Positions 28,213 through 35,868 of a DNA stretch of 64,000 nt are shown here, in pieces. The stretch covers positions 124,001 through 188,000 of the forward strand of contig NZ_AZWQ01000019.1 of NCBI RefSeq assembly GCF_000514815.1. The letters run 5' to 3'. How positions within the stretch are numbered: the stretch's first letter is position 1; each line of letters starts with the position of its first letter. The position numbers and the translations under genes were made by a program. This DNA is from Salinispora fenicalii (GTDB lineage: Bacteria > Actinomycetota > Actinomycetes > Mycobacteriales > Micromonosporaceae). The notes under the pieces are model-generated. The model was not told the DNA's origin and ran no database searches. It was given only the letters and a program-made list of their open reading frames with translations.

Positions 28213-28655
28213 GTGGCAATGATCGAGATCGTTATGGGTGACATCACGCGCGAACGGGTCGACCTGCCGGACCCCGGCTGGCGCGGGCCGGGGGTGCGGT
28301 CGGCCCCTGCGAGCCGGGTGACGCGAAGGCGACTCCGGCGTTTGACCTCGACCCGCCGGTTCGGCACGTCATCCACACCGTCGGGCCGATCTGGGAAGGC
28401 GGTGGCTGCGATGAAGCCAACGTCCTGGCCTCCTGCTACCGCAGGAGTCTGCAGGTCGCTGACGGACTCGGCGCCCGGACAGTTGCCTTCCCGGCGATCG
28501 CGACCGGCGTGTACGGCTTCCCTCCCGAGCAGGCCGCCCGAATCTCGGTGACAACGATCAGATCAACGCCAACAACTGTTCAACGGGTACGACTCGTCGC
28601 GTTCGACGACGACACTCGGGCGTACCTGCAAGTCGCGATGGCAGCCACCAGGTGA
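28213..28655 (+). pseudogene. Macro-domain (ADP-ribose-binding) protein, deleted and frameshifted
   Basis: Starts VAMIEIVMGDITRERVD, the normal macro-domain N-terminus, but the segment with the substrate-binding Asn and the glycine-rich GGGGVDGAI-type loop is missing. In a different frame from 28308 the rest is intact: DAKATPAFDL, VRHVIHTVGPIWEGGG, RTVAFPAIATGVYGFPPEQA, ending at TGA 28655. So an O-acetyl-ADP-ribose deacetylase-like gene has lost about 40 codons and its frame. Confidence 0.8.
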
Positions 28656-28720
28656 CCCATCCGCAGCTAGCCACGAGGCGGACGGCCGACAAAACCTCTT
28701 GGACGGGGCAATCGCTGTCA

Positions 28721-29116
28721 CTACGTCACAGTGAGATTGTCGAAGTAGGCAACGTCCGGCGAGTTCGACACGATGTTGACGCGGTAGCCCCAACGCCGGA
28801 GGGCCTGGGCCATCTTCGTGGCTCCGGCCGGGTTGGCGGAGTGGATGTTGATGATGCCGACATCAAGCGGTCGGCCATCGAAGGCAGCATGCTCCAGAAC
28901 CTCGACAACCGGCCAGATCGTGTCGCCCTCTCCAAGATCGTGATCGAGCCACAGTTCGTCCAACCGTTGATCGCGGCAACGCTCGAGAAGTTCCGCTCCC
29001 GCGGTACTAGTACGGGCCACGTCCGCGCTTCGGCCGTCAACGAACGAGCGTAGATCGTCTACAAGGACGATTCGGTATTCATACGATGGCACACGAAGAT
29101 GATGCCGGCCTTGCAC
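28721..29116 (-). CDS. cREC (cyclic-phosphate processing receiver-like) domain protein
   Basis: 131 aa. Receiver-like core: VLVDDLRSF near the N-terminus supplies the acidic pair and ELWLDHDLGEGDTIWPVVE the phospho-acceptor-type Asp; then INIHSANPAGATKM and RWGYRV. This pattern matches the cREC domain family (Pfam cyclic-phosphate processing receiver), not a two-component regulator, and no output domain is present. Start GTG 29116 uncertain; GTG 29092 is an alternative. Convergent with the decayed macro-domain gene. Confidence 0.75.
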   Translation of the reverse strand: MQGRHHLRVPSYEYRIVLVDDLRSFVDGRSADVARTSTAGAELLERCRDQRLDELWLDHDLGEGDTIWPVVEVLEHAAFDGRPLDVGIINIHSANPAGATKMAQALRRWGYRVNIVSNSPDVAYFDNLTVT

Positions 29117-29267
29117 CCACCTTGACCAGGTGCATGGATCTGCCTCGATCGGCCCGCCTAGGATGCGGACAAGTCCCTACCAGCACATTTGACGGTTAAG
29201 CTTGGGTTCCATATGGAACAGAGCCAGGCTGCTCGATACCGACACCGGGCCTCCTCACCCTGGGCCG

Positions 29268-29438
29268 GCAACCATACGACCTCCGGGCCGCGTGCGCGTC
29301 CTACTGGCTCTCCCGTGGGATCTCCCTGGCGTTGGTAGCCCGGCGGGCGGGGCACAGCATCAAGGTTCTGCTGGAGATCTACGCGAGTTGGATCTTCGGC
29401 GAGGAGGCGGCAGCGACGAAGCGGATCGAGGAGAGGTG
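29268..29438 (+). pseudogene. Tyrosine recombinase C-terminal fragment (copy 1)
   Basis: Reads PYDLRAACASYWLSRG, SLALVARRAGHSIKVLLEIY and ASWIFGEEAAATKRIEE, the end of a phage-type integrase with the AGHS His and the catalytic Tyr. It closely matches the fragment at 31683-31865 and stops abruptly where the 26-bp tRNA-Tyr-like block begins (29439). Nothing upstream of 29268 is integrase-like. Confidence 0.8.
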
Positions 29439-29464
29439 CGAACCTTCGAAGCTTTCGCGACGGA
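29439..29464. repeat. Attachment-site-like 26-bp copy of tRNA-Tyr
   Basis: Identical over 26 bp (starts CGAACCTTCGAAG, ends CGCGACGGA) and in the same orientation to 32061-32086 inside tRNA-Tyr (T arm and variable region). Interpreted as an att core or scar of an element that used tRNA-Tyr. Confidence 0.7.
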
Positions 29465-29559
29465 CTAAGCATTCATGTTACCTTTTAGGATGATTTGCTG
29501 CCTGTTCATCAACTCCATCCCAGCGGCTTTACTGCTATGACAACGCAGAATGCCCGATC

Positions 29560-29751
29560 TTATACGGTCGCACCCTGCGCGGCAGTTTCCGAACCTGACT
29601 TCCTTGACTGAACGGAATATTGGCCAGTTTTCACTCTAAATGGACGCCAGGTTTGCCGACTCAAAACGGTGACTACCAGCCAAGCAAGAACAAACATGAT
29701 TAAAACACCCAGCGAGAACCACCGCCGCGAGCCAGAGGCAATAGAAGCCAT
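29560..29751 (-). CDS. Possible small single-pass membrane protein
   Basis: 63 aa from ATG 29751: a short basic lead, one helix (FSLGVLIMFVLAWLVVTVLS) and a basic hydrophilic tail. Lies in the low-GC segment 29465-30740. No SD or homolog recognised; could be spurious. The rest of 29465-29919 holds no other recognisable gene. Confidence 0.3.
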   Translation of the reverse strand: MASIASGSRRWFSLGVLIMFVLAWLVVTVLSRQTWRPFRVKTGQYSVQSRKSGSETAAQGATV

Positions 29752-29919
29752 TCTGATACATACAAGTCTGTCGAATTCACGACAGCGGTGGCAGCCTCCG
29801 AACATTGAGCCTCAGGAGTACGGTAGCCAATAGCTGGCCGTGACTTGAAATTGTCGATGCCGTCAATTTCAGATCGCCGAATATTTGGCAATAGCTCATG
29901 GGGAGAGGATGGGTATACG

Positions 29920-30711
29920 ATGAGACTCGTCGAACTCGACAGAAGTACTGTGACCGAGAGGCAGATCCGGGAAACGGACGACTACAGGGCAATGTGCCAA
30001 AACAATGACCCAGCCCGTGTCCTCACAGCTTGTATCCTCTTCCTTCGCGGTGACTTCGACTCACTCGATGACGCTATCGCGCAAGCGGCACTACAACGGG
30101 AAGTCGCCCATACCGCCGAGCAAAAATTAGTGGATCGCGCGACGATGAGGTGGGTTCCGTCAGGACCCGTGGGCGAATCACCTACGAACAACAGCTTCGT
30201 CAACCTCATCACCGGCGAGGGCGAGGTGAATCTCTTCGACAGAAGCGCCGAAATGAACTGCTGGGAAGCGGTGATCGTCGCAGCAATGCTGAACGGAAAC
30301 ATCGTGAATCCCGATACGCTGAAGCACCTCTACACCAAGGACGAACCGAGAAGTTTCACACCGACACTCGTTCGCCACCTGGCAATGCAAAGGCACGCCT
30401 ACAACGGCGCAGGGCCTCTACTGTCTCGCCCCGTCATGGGTGACGTCGTCATGTTCTCCGACCTGGATCATGTCGTACTGGCCACCGGCAAAGGCGTATA
30501 CGCACCAGCAGCACGAGAAGGCCATCCGGAACAGGCCGGAGGTAGGCAGGTGATTAGCTTCTGGCCCGCGCCGTTTATTAAGAACTTTCAGCCAGGAACC
30601 GCGGCGACCGTGTCCCTAACCACGGTGGAAGGCATCCACCAGTGGATACGCGAATACGGCAAGAACGCGGATGTGATCTTCGGCTGCCCCAATTGGCGAG
30701 CTCTCAGGTGA
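29920..30711 (+). CDS. Orphan protein with a possible papain/NlpC-like Cys-His pair
   Basis: 263 aa from ATG 29920 (GGGAGAGG upstream). Two segments resemble cysteine-peptidase/amidase folds: NCWEAVIVAAMLNG near residue 112 with a possible nucleophile, and PVMGDVVMFSDLDHVVLATG near residue 175, laid out like the GD-HVxIY-G histidine strand of NlpC/P60. The N-terminal 90 residues are helical. No signal peptide or membrane segment. GC content is visibly lower than the core genome, so it arrived by transfer. Function unknown; a toxin or effector enzyme is one possibility. Confidence 0.6.
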   Translation: MRLVELDRSTVTERQIRETDDYRAMCQNNDPARVLTACILFLRGDFDSLDDAIAQAALQREVAHTAEQKLVDRATMRWVPSGPVGESPTNNSFVNLITGEGEVNLFDRSAEMNCWEAVIVAAMLNGNIVNPDTLKHLYTKDEPRSFTPTLVRHLAMQRHAYNGAGPLLSRPVMGDVVMFSDLDHVVLATGKGVYAPAAREGHPEQAGGRQVISFWPAPFIKNFQPGTAATVSLTTVEGIHQWIREYGKNADVIFGCPNWRALR

Positions 30712-31015
30712 TCAACTAGCCGTGTGACCAAACAGTAAGGATCGAGTGCAGCATAACGAGCCTCCTCAACATATGACTACCCATGACTGCCGGCCGGAGG
30801 CCACAGCCGTAGCTGATCTTTGATAGTCACGTTCTGAGGCCGGGGACATGCGGTTGAAGCGTTGCCTGGTCTCGCATGATGGTTGACGAATCGGCGTCGC
30901 AGGATGCTTGACGCCAGGTCGAGATCGAATAGTGCTGGTGTTTCGGTCGATGATAGGGGTGTTGGGCCCTGAGTGGTCATGGTCCTGTAGGCCGTTGCGC
31001 CTGTAGGATCTGCTG
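30712..31015. other. Intergenic segment without recognised gene
   Basis: No frame shows family motifs on either strand; GC rises from left to right, marking the edge of the low-GC insert at about 30750. An SD-like AGGATC precedes the next gene. Confidence 0.5.
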
Positions 31016-31501
31016 ATGATCGAACCGTCGCTGGTCACTCGGTCGTCGTTGCGGCGCGTGGTGCCGATCGTGGCACCGATGCCGATGGCCAAGCTGCCGA
31101 CCCGTATGTGGTCCGCCGAGCAGTGGGAACGGATCAAGCTCGGTTACAAGGCTCGCAACATGGACGAGAAGTGGAACGTGTTCGTTGAGGACCAGGTCGC
31201 GTTCCTGCATCGCAGTTGGACCGGCAACGGGGTCTTCGAAATGTCGTTTGCGCCCGTTGGTGGCGGTGGTTGGCGTATTTCAGCGGCAGCGGTGGAGTCC
31301 GACCCGTCGCGTTACCGTCGCAGCTCTGAACGGTACGACCGGGTGATGGTCGAGCTGGTGCTCAGCACGATCGTGCTCGGTGAGCCTGCCCTGGATCTGC
31401 GCGGCGAGCTGGTCGCGCTGACATCGCAGGAGTCTGGACGCACCGATCTCCCTGCAGGCGTCACCGAACACAGTGCGCTCGGGCTGAGGTCTGCCCCATA
31501 G
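31016..31501 (+). CDS. Conserved hypothetical protein
   Basis: 161 aa from ATG 31016 with AGGATC nine bases upstream; a later ATG (31079-31090 region, MPMAKLPTRMW) is also possible. Contains MWSAEQWERIKLGYKARNMD and FLHRSWTGNGVFEMSFAPV, a pattern I associate with uncharacterised actinobacterial proteins. Soluble. It runs directly into the integrase remnant, so its C-terminus may be fused or altered. Confidence 0.65.
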   Translation: MIEPSLVTRSSLRRVVPIVAPMPMAKLPTRMWSAEQWERIKLGYKARNMDEKWNVFVEDQVAFLHRSWTGNGVFEMSFAPVGGGGWRISAAAVESDPSRYRRSSERYDRVMVELVLSTIVLGEPALDLRGELVALTSQESGRTDLPAGVTEHSALGLRSAP

Positions 31502-31502
31502 C

Positions 31503-31910
31503 CCTGCTTGATCGCCACATCGAGCAGTGGCCGCCCGGACCCAACAGCCGGCTCTTTGTCACCCGACGCGCGGGCCGGGCGGGATCTACATCGCCGCGAA
31601 GAGCCGGCCGGTTACCCGCAATGCGATAGACACGGCGTTCCGCAAGGCCCGGGCTGCCGCGTTTACCCCGATCGAGCAGGCATCGCCGCTCGCACGCCGA
31701 CCGTACGACCTTCGGGCCGCATGCGTGTCCTACTGGCCCTCCCGTGGGATCTCCCCGGCGCTGGTAGCCCGGTGGGCGGGGCACAGCATCAAGGTTCTGC
31801 TGGAGATCTACGCGAGTTGGATCTTCGGCGAGAAGGCGGCAGCGACGAAGCGGATCGAGGAGGCGTTCGAGCTCTTCCCCGACAGCGACGGGGACATCCG
31901 CCCCACCTGA
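31503..31910 (+). pseudogene. Tyrosine recombinase C-terminal half, frameshifted (copy 2)
   Basis: LLDRHIEQWPPGPNSRLFVT reads in one frame, then GGIYIAAKSRPVTRNAIDTA, RRPYDLRAACVSYWPSRG, RWAGHSIKVLLEIYASWIF in another, ending with a natural C-terminus (FPDSDGDIRPT, TGA 31910). The N-terminal half with Arg I is absent. Its position immediately left of tRNA-Tyr fits an element integrated there. Confidence 0.85.
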
Positions 31911-31995
31911 TCAGGCCCGAATTTCGGGGGACGTATGGGGGACAGATAGCGAGATCAAGTGGCACCGAGTGAGACCGAATGAGACTCACGAAGAA

Positions 31996-32029
31996 GGCCC
32001 CTGACCGGCGTTTGCGCTGGTCAGGGGCC
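31996..32029 (-). terminator. Rho-independent terminator after tRNA-Tyr
   Basis: Perfect 11-bp stem GGCCCCTGACC (31996-32006) with its complement (32019-32029), loop 12 nt; reading leftward it is followed by TTCTTC. It ends the minus-strand tRNA-Tyr transcript, whose CCA end is 13 bp away. Confidence 0.9.
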
Positions 32030-32041
32030 CCTTTCTGCACC

Positions 32042-32125
32042 TGGTGGCGGGTGAAGGATTCGAACCTTCGAAGCTTTCGCGACGGATTTACAGTCCGCTC
32101 CCATTGGCCGCTCGGGCAACCCGCC
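32042..32125 (-). tRNA. tRNA-Tyr(GTA)
   Basis: Minus-strand class II tRNA: 7-bp acceptor stem GGCGGGT/ACCCGCC, anticodon GTA (complement at 32089-32091), long variable arm GCGAAAGC-type, T loop GTTCGAATC and encoded CCA at 32042-32044. The T arm/variable region is the 26-bp block repeated at 29439. Confidence 0.97.
32061..32086. repeat. tRNA-Tyr internal copy of the 26-bp direct repeat
   Basis: Partner of 29439-29464. Together they bracket 2.6 kb holding the low-GC orphan genes and integrase copy 2. Confidence 0.7.
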
Positions 32126-32272
32126 AGGGCACCCGCCGCGTCATGACGCGGCGGTGAGAGCAAGGATAGCGGCTCGCCCCGACACGGCCGCAACCGGGTA
32201 CCGTCAGGGGGCGCACGGCTGGCCCGTAGTGCACATAACAGGACAGACCGCCAGGACAACAGGAGTATCAGC

Positions 32273-32767
32273 ATGGCAGCCAACCCGTCGTTCGACATCG
32301 TGAGCAAGGTCGACCGTCAGGAGGTTGACAACGCCCTCCGCCAGACGGAGCGGGAGCTCTCGACGCGGTTCGACTTCCGGGGCACCGGCGCCGAGATCTC
32401 CTGGTCCGGCGAGGAGGCGATCAGCCTTCGGGCGGAGACCGAGGAGCGGGTCCGAGCCGCGCTCGATGTCTTCAAGGAGAAGCTGGTCAAGCGGAACATC
32501 TCGCTGAAGTCGTTGGACGCCGGGGACCCGCGCGGGTCGGGTAAGGAATTCAAGGTCGACTGCAAGGTGATCCAGGGCATCGAGACGGACAAGGCCAAGG
32601 CGATCAGTAAGAAGATCCGCGACGAGGGCCCGAAGGGTATCCAGGCGCAGATCCAGGGTGACCAACTCCGCGTGACCGGCAAGAAGAAGGACGACCTGCA
32701 GGCCATCATCGCCATGCTGAAGGGTGAGGACTTCGGCGTGGCACTCCAGTTCACCAACTACCGCTGA
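32273..32767 (+). CDS. yajQ: YajQ family nucleotide-binding protein
   Basis: 164 aa, full length for the family; CAGGAGT precedes the ATG. Contains [20 protein letters not shown], the family N-terminus, and the ending [14 protein letters not shown]. YajQ proteins bind nucleotides, cyclic di-GMP in some species. Divergent from tRNA-Tyr. A core gene caught between the two mobile segments. Confidence 0.93.
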   Translation: MAANPSFDIVSKVDRQEVDNALRQTERELSTRFDFRGTGAEISWSGEEAISLRAETEERVRAALDVFKEKLVKRNISLKSLDAGDPRGSGKEFKVDCKVIQGIETDKAKAISKKIRDEGPKGIQAQIQGDQLRVTGKKKDDLQAIIAMLKGEDFGVALQFTNYR

Positions 32768-32780
32768 GGTCAGCCCGGAA

Positions 32781-32827
32781 TGTGCCCGCGACCAGGAGCA
32801 GAGCAACCCGCCAGGATCGCGGGCACA
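32781..32827 (+). terminator. Long inverted repeat between yajQ and the integrase
   Basis: Perfect 11-bp arms TGTGCCCGCGA (32781-32791) and complement (32817-32827) with a 25-nt loop. Suits a bidirectional terminator for the convergent yajQ and integrase genes; the loop carries GCAACCCGCCAGG, also found at the 5' end of tRNA-Tyr. Confidence 0.6.
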
Positions 32828-32845
32828 GATCTGGCACAACTCGGC

Positions 32846-34057
32846 TTATCGTGTCCCCCGCAATCCGGTCGAGCGGAGCAACGCCGAGTCAATCAGGGAT
32901 CTGGTCGTGTCGACCGCATCCGGCCAGTGGCCGACGTAAGTGTTCAGTGTGATCGTTGGCGTGGTGTGGCCCAACGCGAGCTGGACAGTCTTCACGCTCG
33001 CCCCACCGTGAATCAGCACCGTGGCATAGTAGTGCCGCAGCGAATCAAACCTGGTCCCCTTCGGCAGGCCGGCCTCGGCCACGGCCAGCGGCCAACGGTG
33101 CGACCAGCTGTTGCGATTGATCGGTGCCCCGTCGGTGTCCAGAAAGACCAGCTTGGCCAACCGGCGGACCGGCCGGCGCGGGTCTGTGTCGTCGTCGATC
33201 TCCACCTCGGTCACCGGGAACGCCTCGATGTGCCGGGAGAAAGCCTCGCCGACGACATCGCTCAGGTCCACGGTCCGCTTGCTTGTGGGCGTCTTCGGCG
33301 GGGCGAGAAACGGCTTGCGACCGGCGGTCACCTTGAGCTGCTGCACCACGCTGATCTTCCGGCGCAGAAAGTCGATGTGCTCCAGCTCCAGGCCCCACAA
33401 CTCACCCTGCCGAAGCCCGGAACCGGCCGCGATGACCGGCTGAGCCTGGTAACGGCCCGGCCGGCCGTCGAACAAGGCAAACGCATCCGACAACGCGTAC
33501 ACCTGGGCACCTGTCGGCACCCACAGGTCCGCCCGATCAACCTCTGGTAGCTGGATGCCCTGGCACGGGTTGAAGTCAATCACCCGGTCGATCGCCGCCG
33601 TGGTGAACATCGACACCAGGTAGGAGTAGACAACCCGAAGGGTGCTCGCCTCCAATACCCCGGACCGGTCTTTCACCCAGCTCTGCACGTTACTCGCCCG
33701 CACCCTGGCGATCGGCACCTTCCCCATGATCGGATAGACGTGGACCCGCAACGCCCGCTCGACCCGCTCCGCCGTCGAGTCCTGGTGCAACCGGCCCTTC
33801 CGCCATTCCTCGCCGTACGACTCCACGGTGACCCGGTCGGCCGCCTGGTCGACATACACGCCACGGGATACATCAGCCCGCATCGTGGCATCGTGCCTCT
33901 CGGCATCCGGCTTCTTGGCAAAAAGCGCCTCGCGCTTGCGGCCGGCGTCATCGACGTACCGAACGCGCCAGCGTTTCCCACGGCCGTGCCGCTTGGACGG
34001 CACCCGTTCGCCGTCCGGGCCGCGCTTTGTCAAATACCAGAGATCGTCAACGGCCAT
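32846..34057 (-). CDS. Tyrosine recombinase/integrase
   Basis: 403 aa from ATG 34057 (MAVDDLWYLTKRGPDGERV). N-terminal Arm-binding region (RWRVRYVDDAGRKREALFAK), SAM-like core-binding domain, then catalytic domain with Arg in AGSGLRQGELWGLE, RFDSLRHYYATVLI, LGHTTPTIT and Tyr in LNTYVGHW. The HxxR box reads D-S-L-R, with Asp where His is usual. Full length, no stops. Overlaps the HTH gene by 11 nt. Resembles integrases of actinomycete integrative elements, but no excisionase-replication module is attached, so the element is a remnant. Confidence 0.9.
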   Translation of the reverse strand: MAVDDLWYLTKRGPDGERVPSKRHGRGKRWRVRYVDDAGRKREALFAKKPDAERHDATMRADVSRGVYVDQAADRVTVESYGEEWRKGRLHQDSTAERVERALRVHVYPIMGKVPIARVRASNVQSWVKDRSGVLEASTLRVVYSYLVSMFTTAAIDRVIDFNPCQGIQLPEVDRADLWVPTGAQVYALSDAFALFDGRPGRYQAQPVIAAGSGLRQGELWGLELEHIDFLRRKISVVQQLKVTAGRKPFLAPPKTPTSKRTVDLSDVVGEAFSRHIEAFPVTEVEIDDDTDPRRPVRRLAKLVFLDTDGAPINRNSWSHRWPLAVAEAGLPKGTRFDSLRHYYATVLIHGGASVKTVQLALGHTTPTITLNTYVGHWPDAVDTTRSLIDSALLRSTGLRGTR

Positions 34058-34493
34058 CCCGGCCCACCTGATAGCGCTCCGGGGTCCATGGCCAGCCCGA
34101 GGGCGCTTGCCATTCCGCGTCGGGCACCTCGGAAAAGTACTGCTTCGGATCGACAGTGTCGATGATCGTCTGACCGCGAATCCATGCACGCACGGGCAGC
34201 GCAGGGATCGGTCCGCCGACAGGAACCAGCTGATAAGGCGTGTCTTCGTTCGCGTCGATCGGCATGAGCAGGTGCACCGGTGCCACGTCGAGCACGTAGG
34301 CCAGCACCAGCCATTCCTCCACTGTGACGTACGAGCGGCGTCCGGATTCGAAGTTGGTGACGATCGACCTGTCCAACCTGGTGCCGAGCTTCGCTATCTC
34401 TTCGCCCAGGCGCTGCGCAGACCAGCCCCGGCCCTCCCGAAGTTCCTTGACGCGGTTTGCGATCGCGCGGTGCGGCGTGAGCAAATGTGTCAC
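34047..34493 (-). CDS. XRE-type helix-turn-helix regulator
   Basis: 148 aa from GTG 34493 (VTHLLTPHRAIANRVKELRE), leaderless-looking. HTH at about residues 10-65: GWSAQRLGEEIAKLG, DRSIVTNFESGRR, then VEEWLVLAYVLDVAPVHLL. C-terminus is hydrophilic (EWQAPSGWPWTPERYQ). Overlap with the integrase gene implies coupled expression; it may regulate the integrase or act in excision. A palindrome lies 39 bp upstream. Confidence 0.85.
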   Translation of the reverse strand: MTHLLTPHRAIANRVKELREGRGWSAQRLGEEIAKLGTRLDRSIVTNFESGRRSYVTVEEWLVLAYVLDVAPVHLLMPIDANEDTPYQLVPVGGPIPALPVRAWIRGQTIIDTVDPKQYFSEVPDAEWQAPSGWPWTPERYQVGRDGR

Positions 34494-34531
34494 GGACACA
34501 CAATAGCTTGCCTGCTGGACACAGCCGCAAC

Positions 34532-34545
34532 GCACGCTAACGTGC
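34532..34545. promoter_or_regulatory. Palindrome upstream of the HTH/integrase operon
   Basis: GCACG-CTAA-CGTGC, perfect 5-bp arms, 39 bp before the GTG of the HTH gene; a candidate operator for autoregulation. Confidence 0.5.
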
Positions 34546-34761
34546 TCTCTGCATACGAGATTGAGCGTCAGAAGTGCAATCATGCGTGACAAACGCACCC
34601 TCGCCACGACGGCCAAGCGGGCCGCCGCCAAGGATGGCGACCCAGTAAAGATCATGAAGTCGCAGGAAGCGGTAGGGGTCGCCGGACAAGTCGTGGTGCC
34701 GGCATGGCCCCGGCTGACCACCAGCGACGCCGCTCCGGAAGCCTCATCACGCTGCTGGCCA
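34546..34761. other. Upstream region of integrase operon, no certain gene
   Basis: A plus-strand frame (ATG 34582, MRDKRTLATTAKRAAAKDGD) is open into the 33-bp repeat array and onward antisense to the SDR gene. Its first 20 codons have protein-like composition but no SD or recognisable family, so I do not call it. Confidence 0.4.
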
Positions 34762-34890
34762 CTCGGGTCGCCGCCGGAGAGGGTGGGCCGGGCGCTCGGG
34801 TCGCCGCCGGAGAGGGTGGGCCGGGCGCTCGGGTCGCCGCCAGGAAGGGTGGACCGGGCGCTCGGGTCGCCCTTCGAACGGGCCTGGCGG
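34762..34890. repeat. 33-bp tandem repeat, about four copies
   Basis: Units start CTCGGGTCGCC at 34762, 34795, 34828 and 34861; the first two are identical, the third has few changes, the fourth diverges after ten bases. Length is a multiple of three, giving an 11-residue repeat (LGSPPERVGRA) in the plus frame. Confidence 0.9.
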
Positions 34891-34920
34891 CGACCGGACT
34901 CTCCGTTGGGCCCACCACGG

Positions 34921-35640
34921 TCAGCGCTGCGGGCCTACGACCTGCTCGAAACGAAACTCCCGGATGAAGCAGTCCCGCGGCTGACTGACCGCGAAGAGCA
35001 CGCAGTCCACAACAGATCGTGCGGTCAGGTCGTCGGATGCCGCCCGTGGACCGTGTTGCACGAAGTCCGGTGGGAAGAGGGAGATGACTCGAATTCCTTC
35101 GGCCCGTAGTCGATGGGACATGATCTCGGCGAAGCCGGCCTGGGCGTGCTTGGCGGCGTAGAAGGCGGGATGGGCTGCCGAACGGTGGTGGCCGACCTCG
35201 CCGCAGGCAGAGATCATGTTGACGATGTCCGGCCGCGTTGACGCTCGCAGTAGCGCCAGCAGGTGTTTGGTCAGCAGAACCGTACCGGTCGCGGCGCCGC
35301 TGATCGTGGCGATGATGTGGTCATCCTCGACGTCGCCGAGGTCCGCACCGGGCAGGTAGCCAGCACCGTTGTTGACCAGGACGTCGAGGTGGTCGGTACG
35401 CTCGGCCAGCGCCGCCGCGAACGCGCGTACCGAGTTGGGGCTGGTCAGGTCACAGCCGAAGGCCTCGCCGCTCCCCCGCCCCCGCTGTCGGATTATTTCC
35501 GTGGTGCGTCTGGCTGCCGCCTCGTCGCGGGCGGAGACAAACACCTGCGCGCCGTGCTCAGCGAAGGCGGTCGCCAGGAGGCGTCCGGAGTCGCGCCCGG
35601 CGCCGGTAACAGCAACCCGTAGTCCGTCGAGATTCACCAC
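34921..35640 (-). CDS. Short-chain dehydrogenase/reductase
   Basis: 239 aa. Rossmann motif TGAGRDSGRLLA (a variant of TGxxxGxG), NNGAG, active-site Ser in MISACGE and YAAKHAQAGFAE with catalytic Tyr and Lys. Should be an NAD(P)H oxidoreductase of unknown substrate. Upstream on the minus strand TTGACA at about 35665-35670 could be a -35 box; there is no SD, so the mRNA may be leaderless. Last gene of the accessory zone. Confidence 0.88.
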   Translation of the reverse strand: MVNLDGLRVAVTGAGRDSGRLLATAFAEHGAQVFVSARDEAAARRTTEIIRQRGRGSGEAFGCDLTSPNSVRAFAAALAERTDHLDVLVNNGAGYLPGADLGDVEDDHIIATISGAATGTVLLTKHLLALLRASTRPDIVNMISACGEVGHHRSAAHPAFYAAKHAQAGFAEIMSHRLRAEGIRVISLFPPDFVQHGPRAASDDLTARSVVDCVLFAVSQPRDCFIREFRFEQVVGPQR

Positions 35641-35868
35641 AAGATCAGAGCAGTTGAAGCTGACTTGATGTCAAGAGTGGGGTCACCTGCGGTGCCCCTC
35701 GGATGCGCCCGTGCCTGGTCCGGAGCATGAAAGCTGACAACGGGGGAAGAAGCGATCCCGGCGATGGTCGCGAAGGGTGACCAGCCGGAAGGGCGACGGA
35801 CCGGGAAGAATGACGGGTCGCGAAGGGCGACGAACCGGGAAGACTGACGGGCCGGGAAAGGCAGCCGG

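Noticed and set aside
30766-31137. Minus-strand small genes in the 30.7-31.1 kb gap
   Set aside because: Frames lack SD and family resemblance, and overlap the better-supported gene at 31016.
34582-35109. Plus-strand gene MRDKRTLATT... with 11-aa repeats
   Set aside because: No SD, half of it is antisense to the SDR, and the body is a tandem DNA repeat; kept only as an uncertain region.
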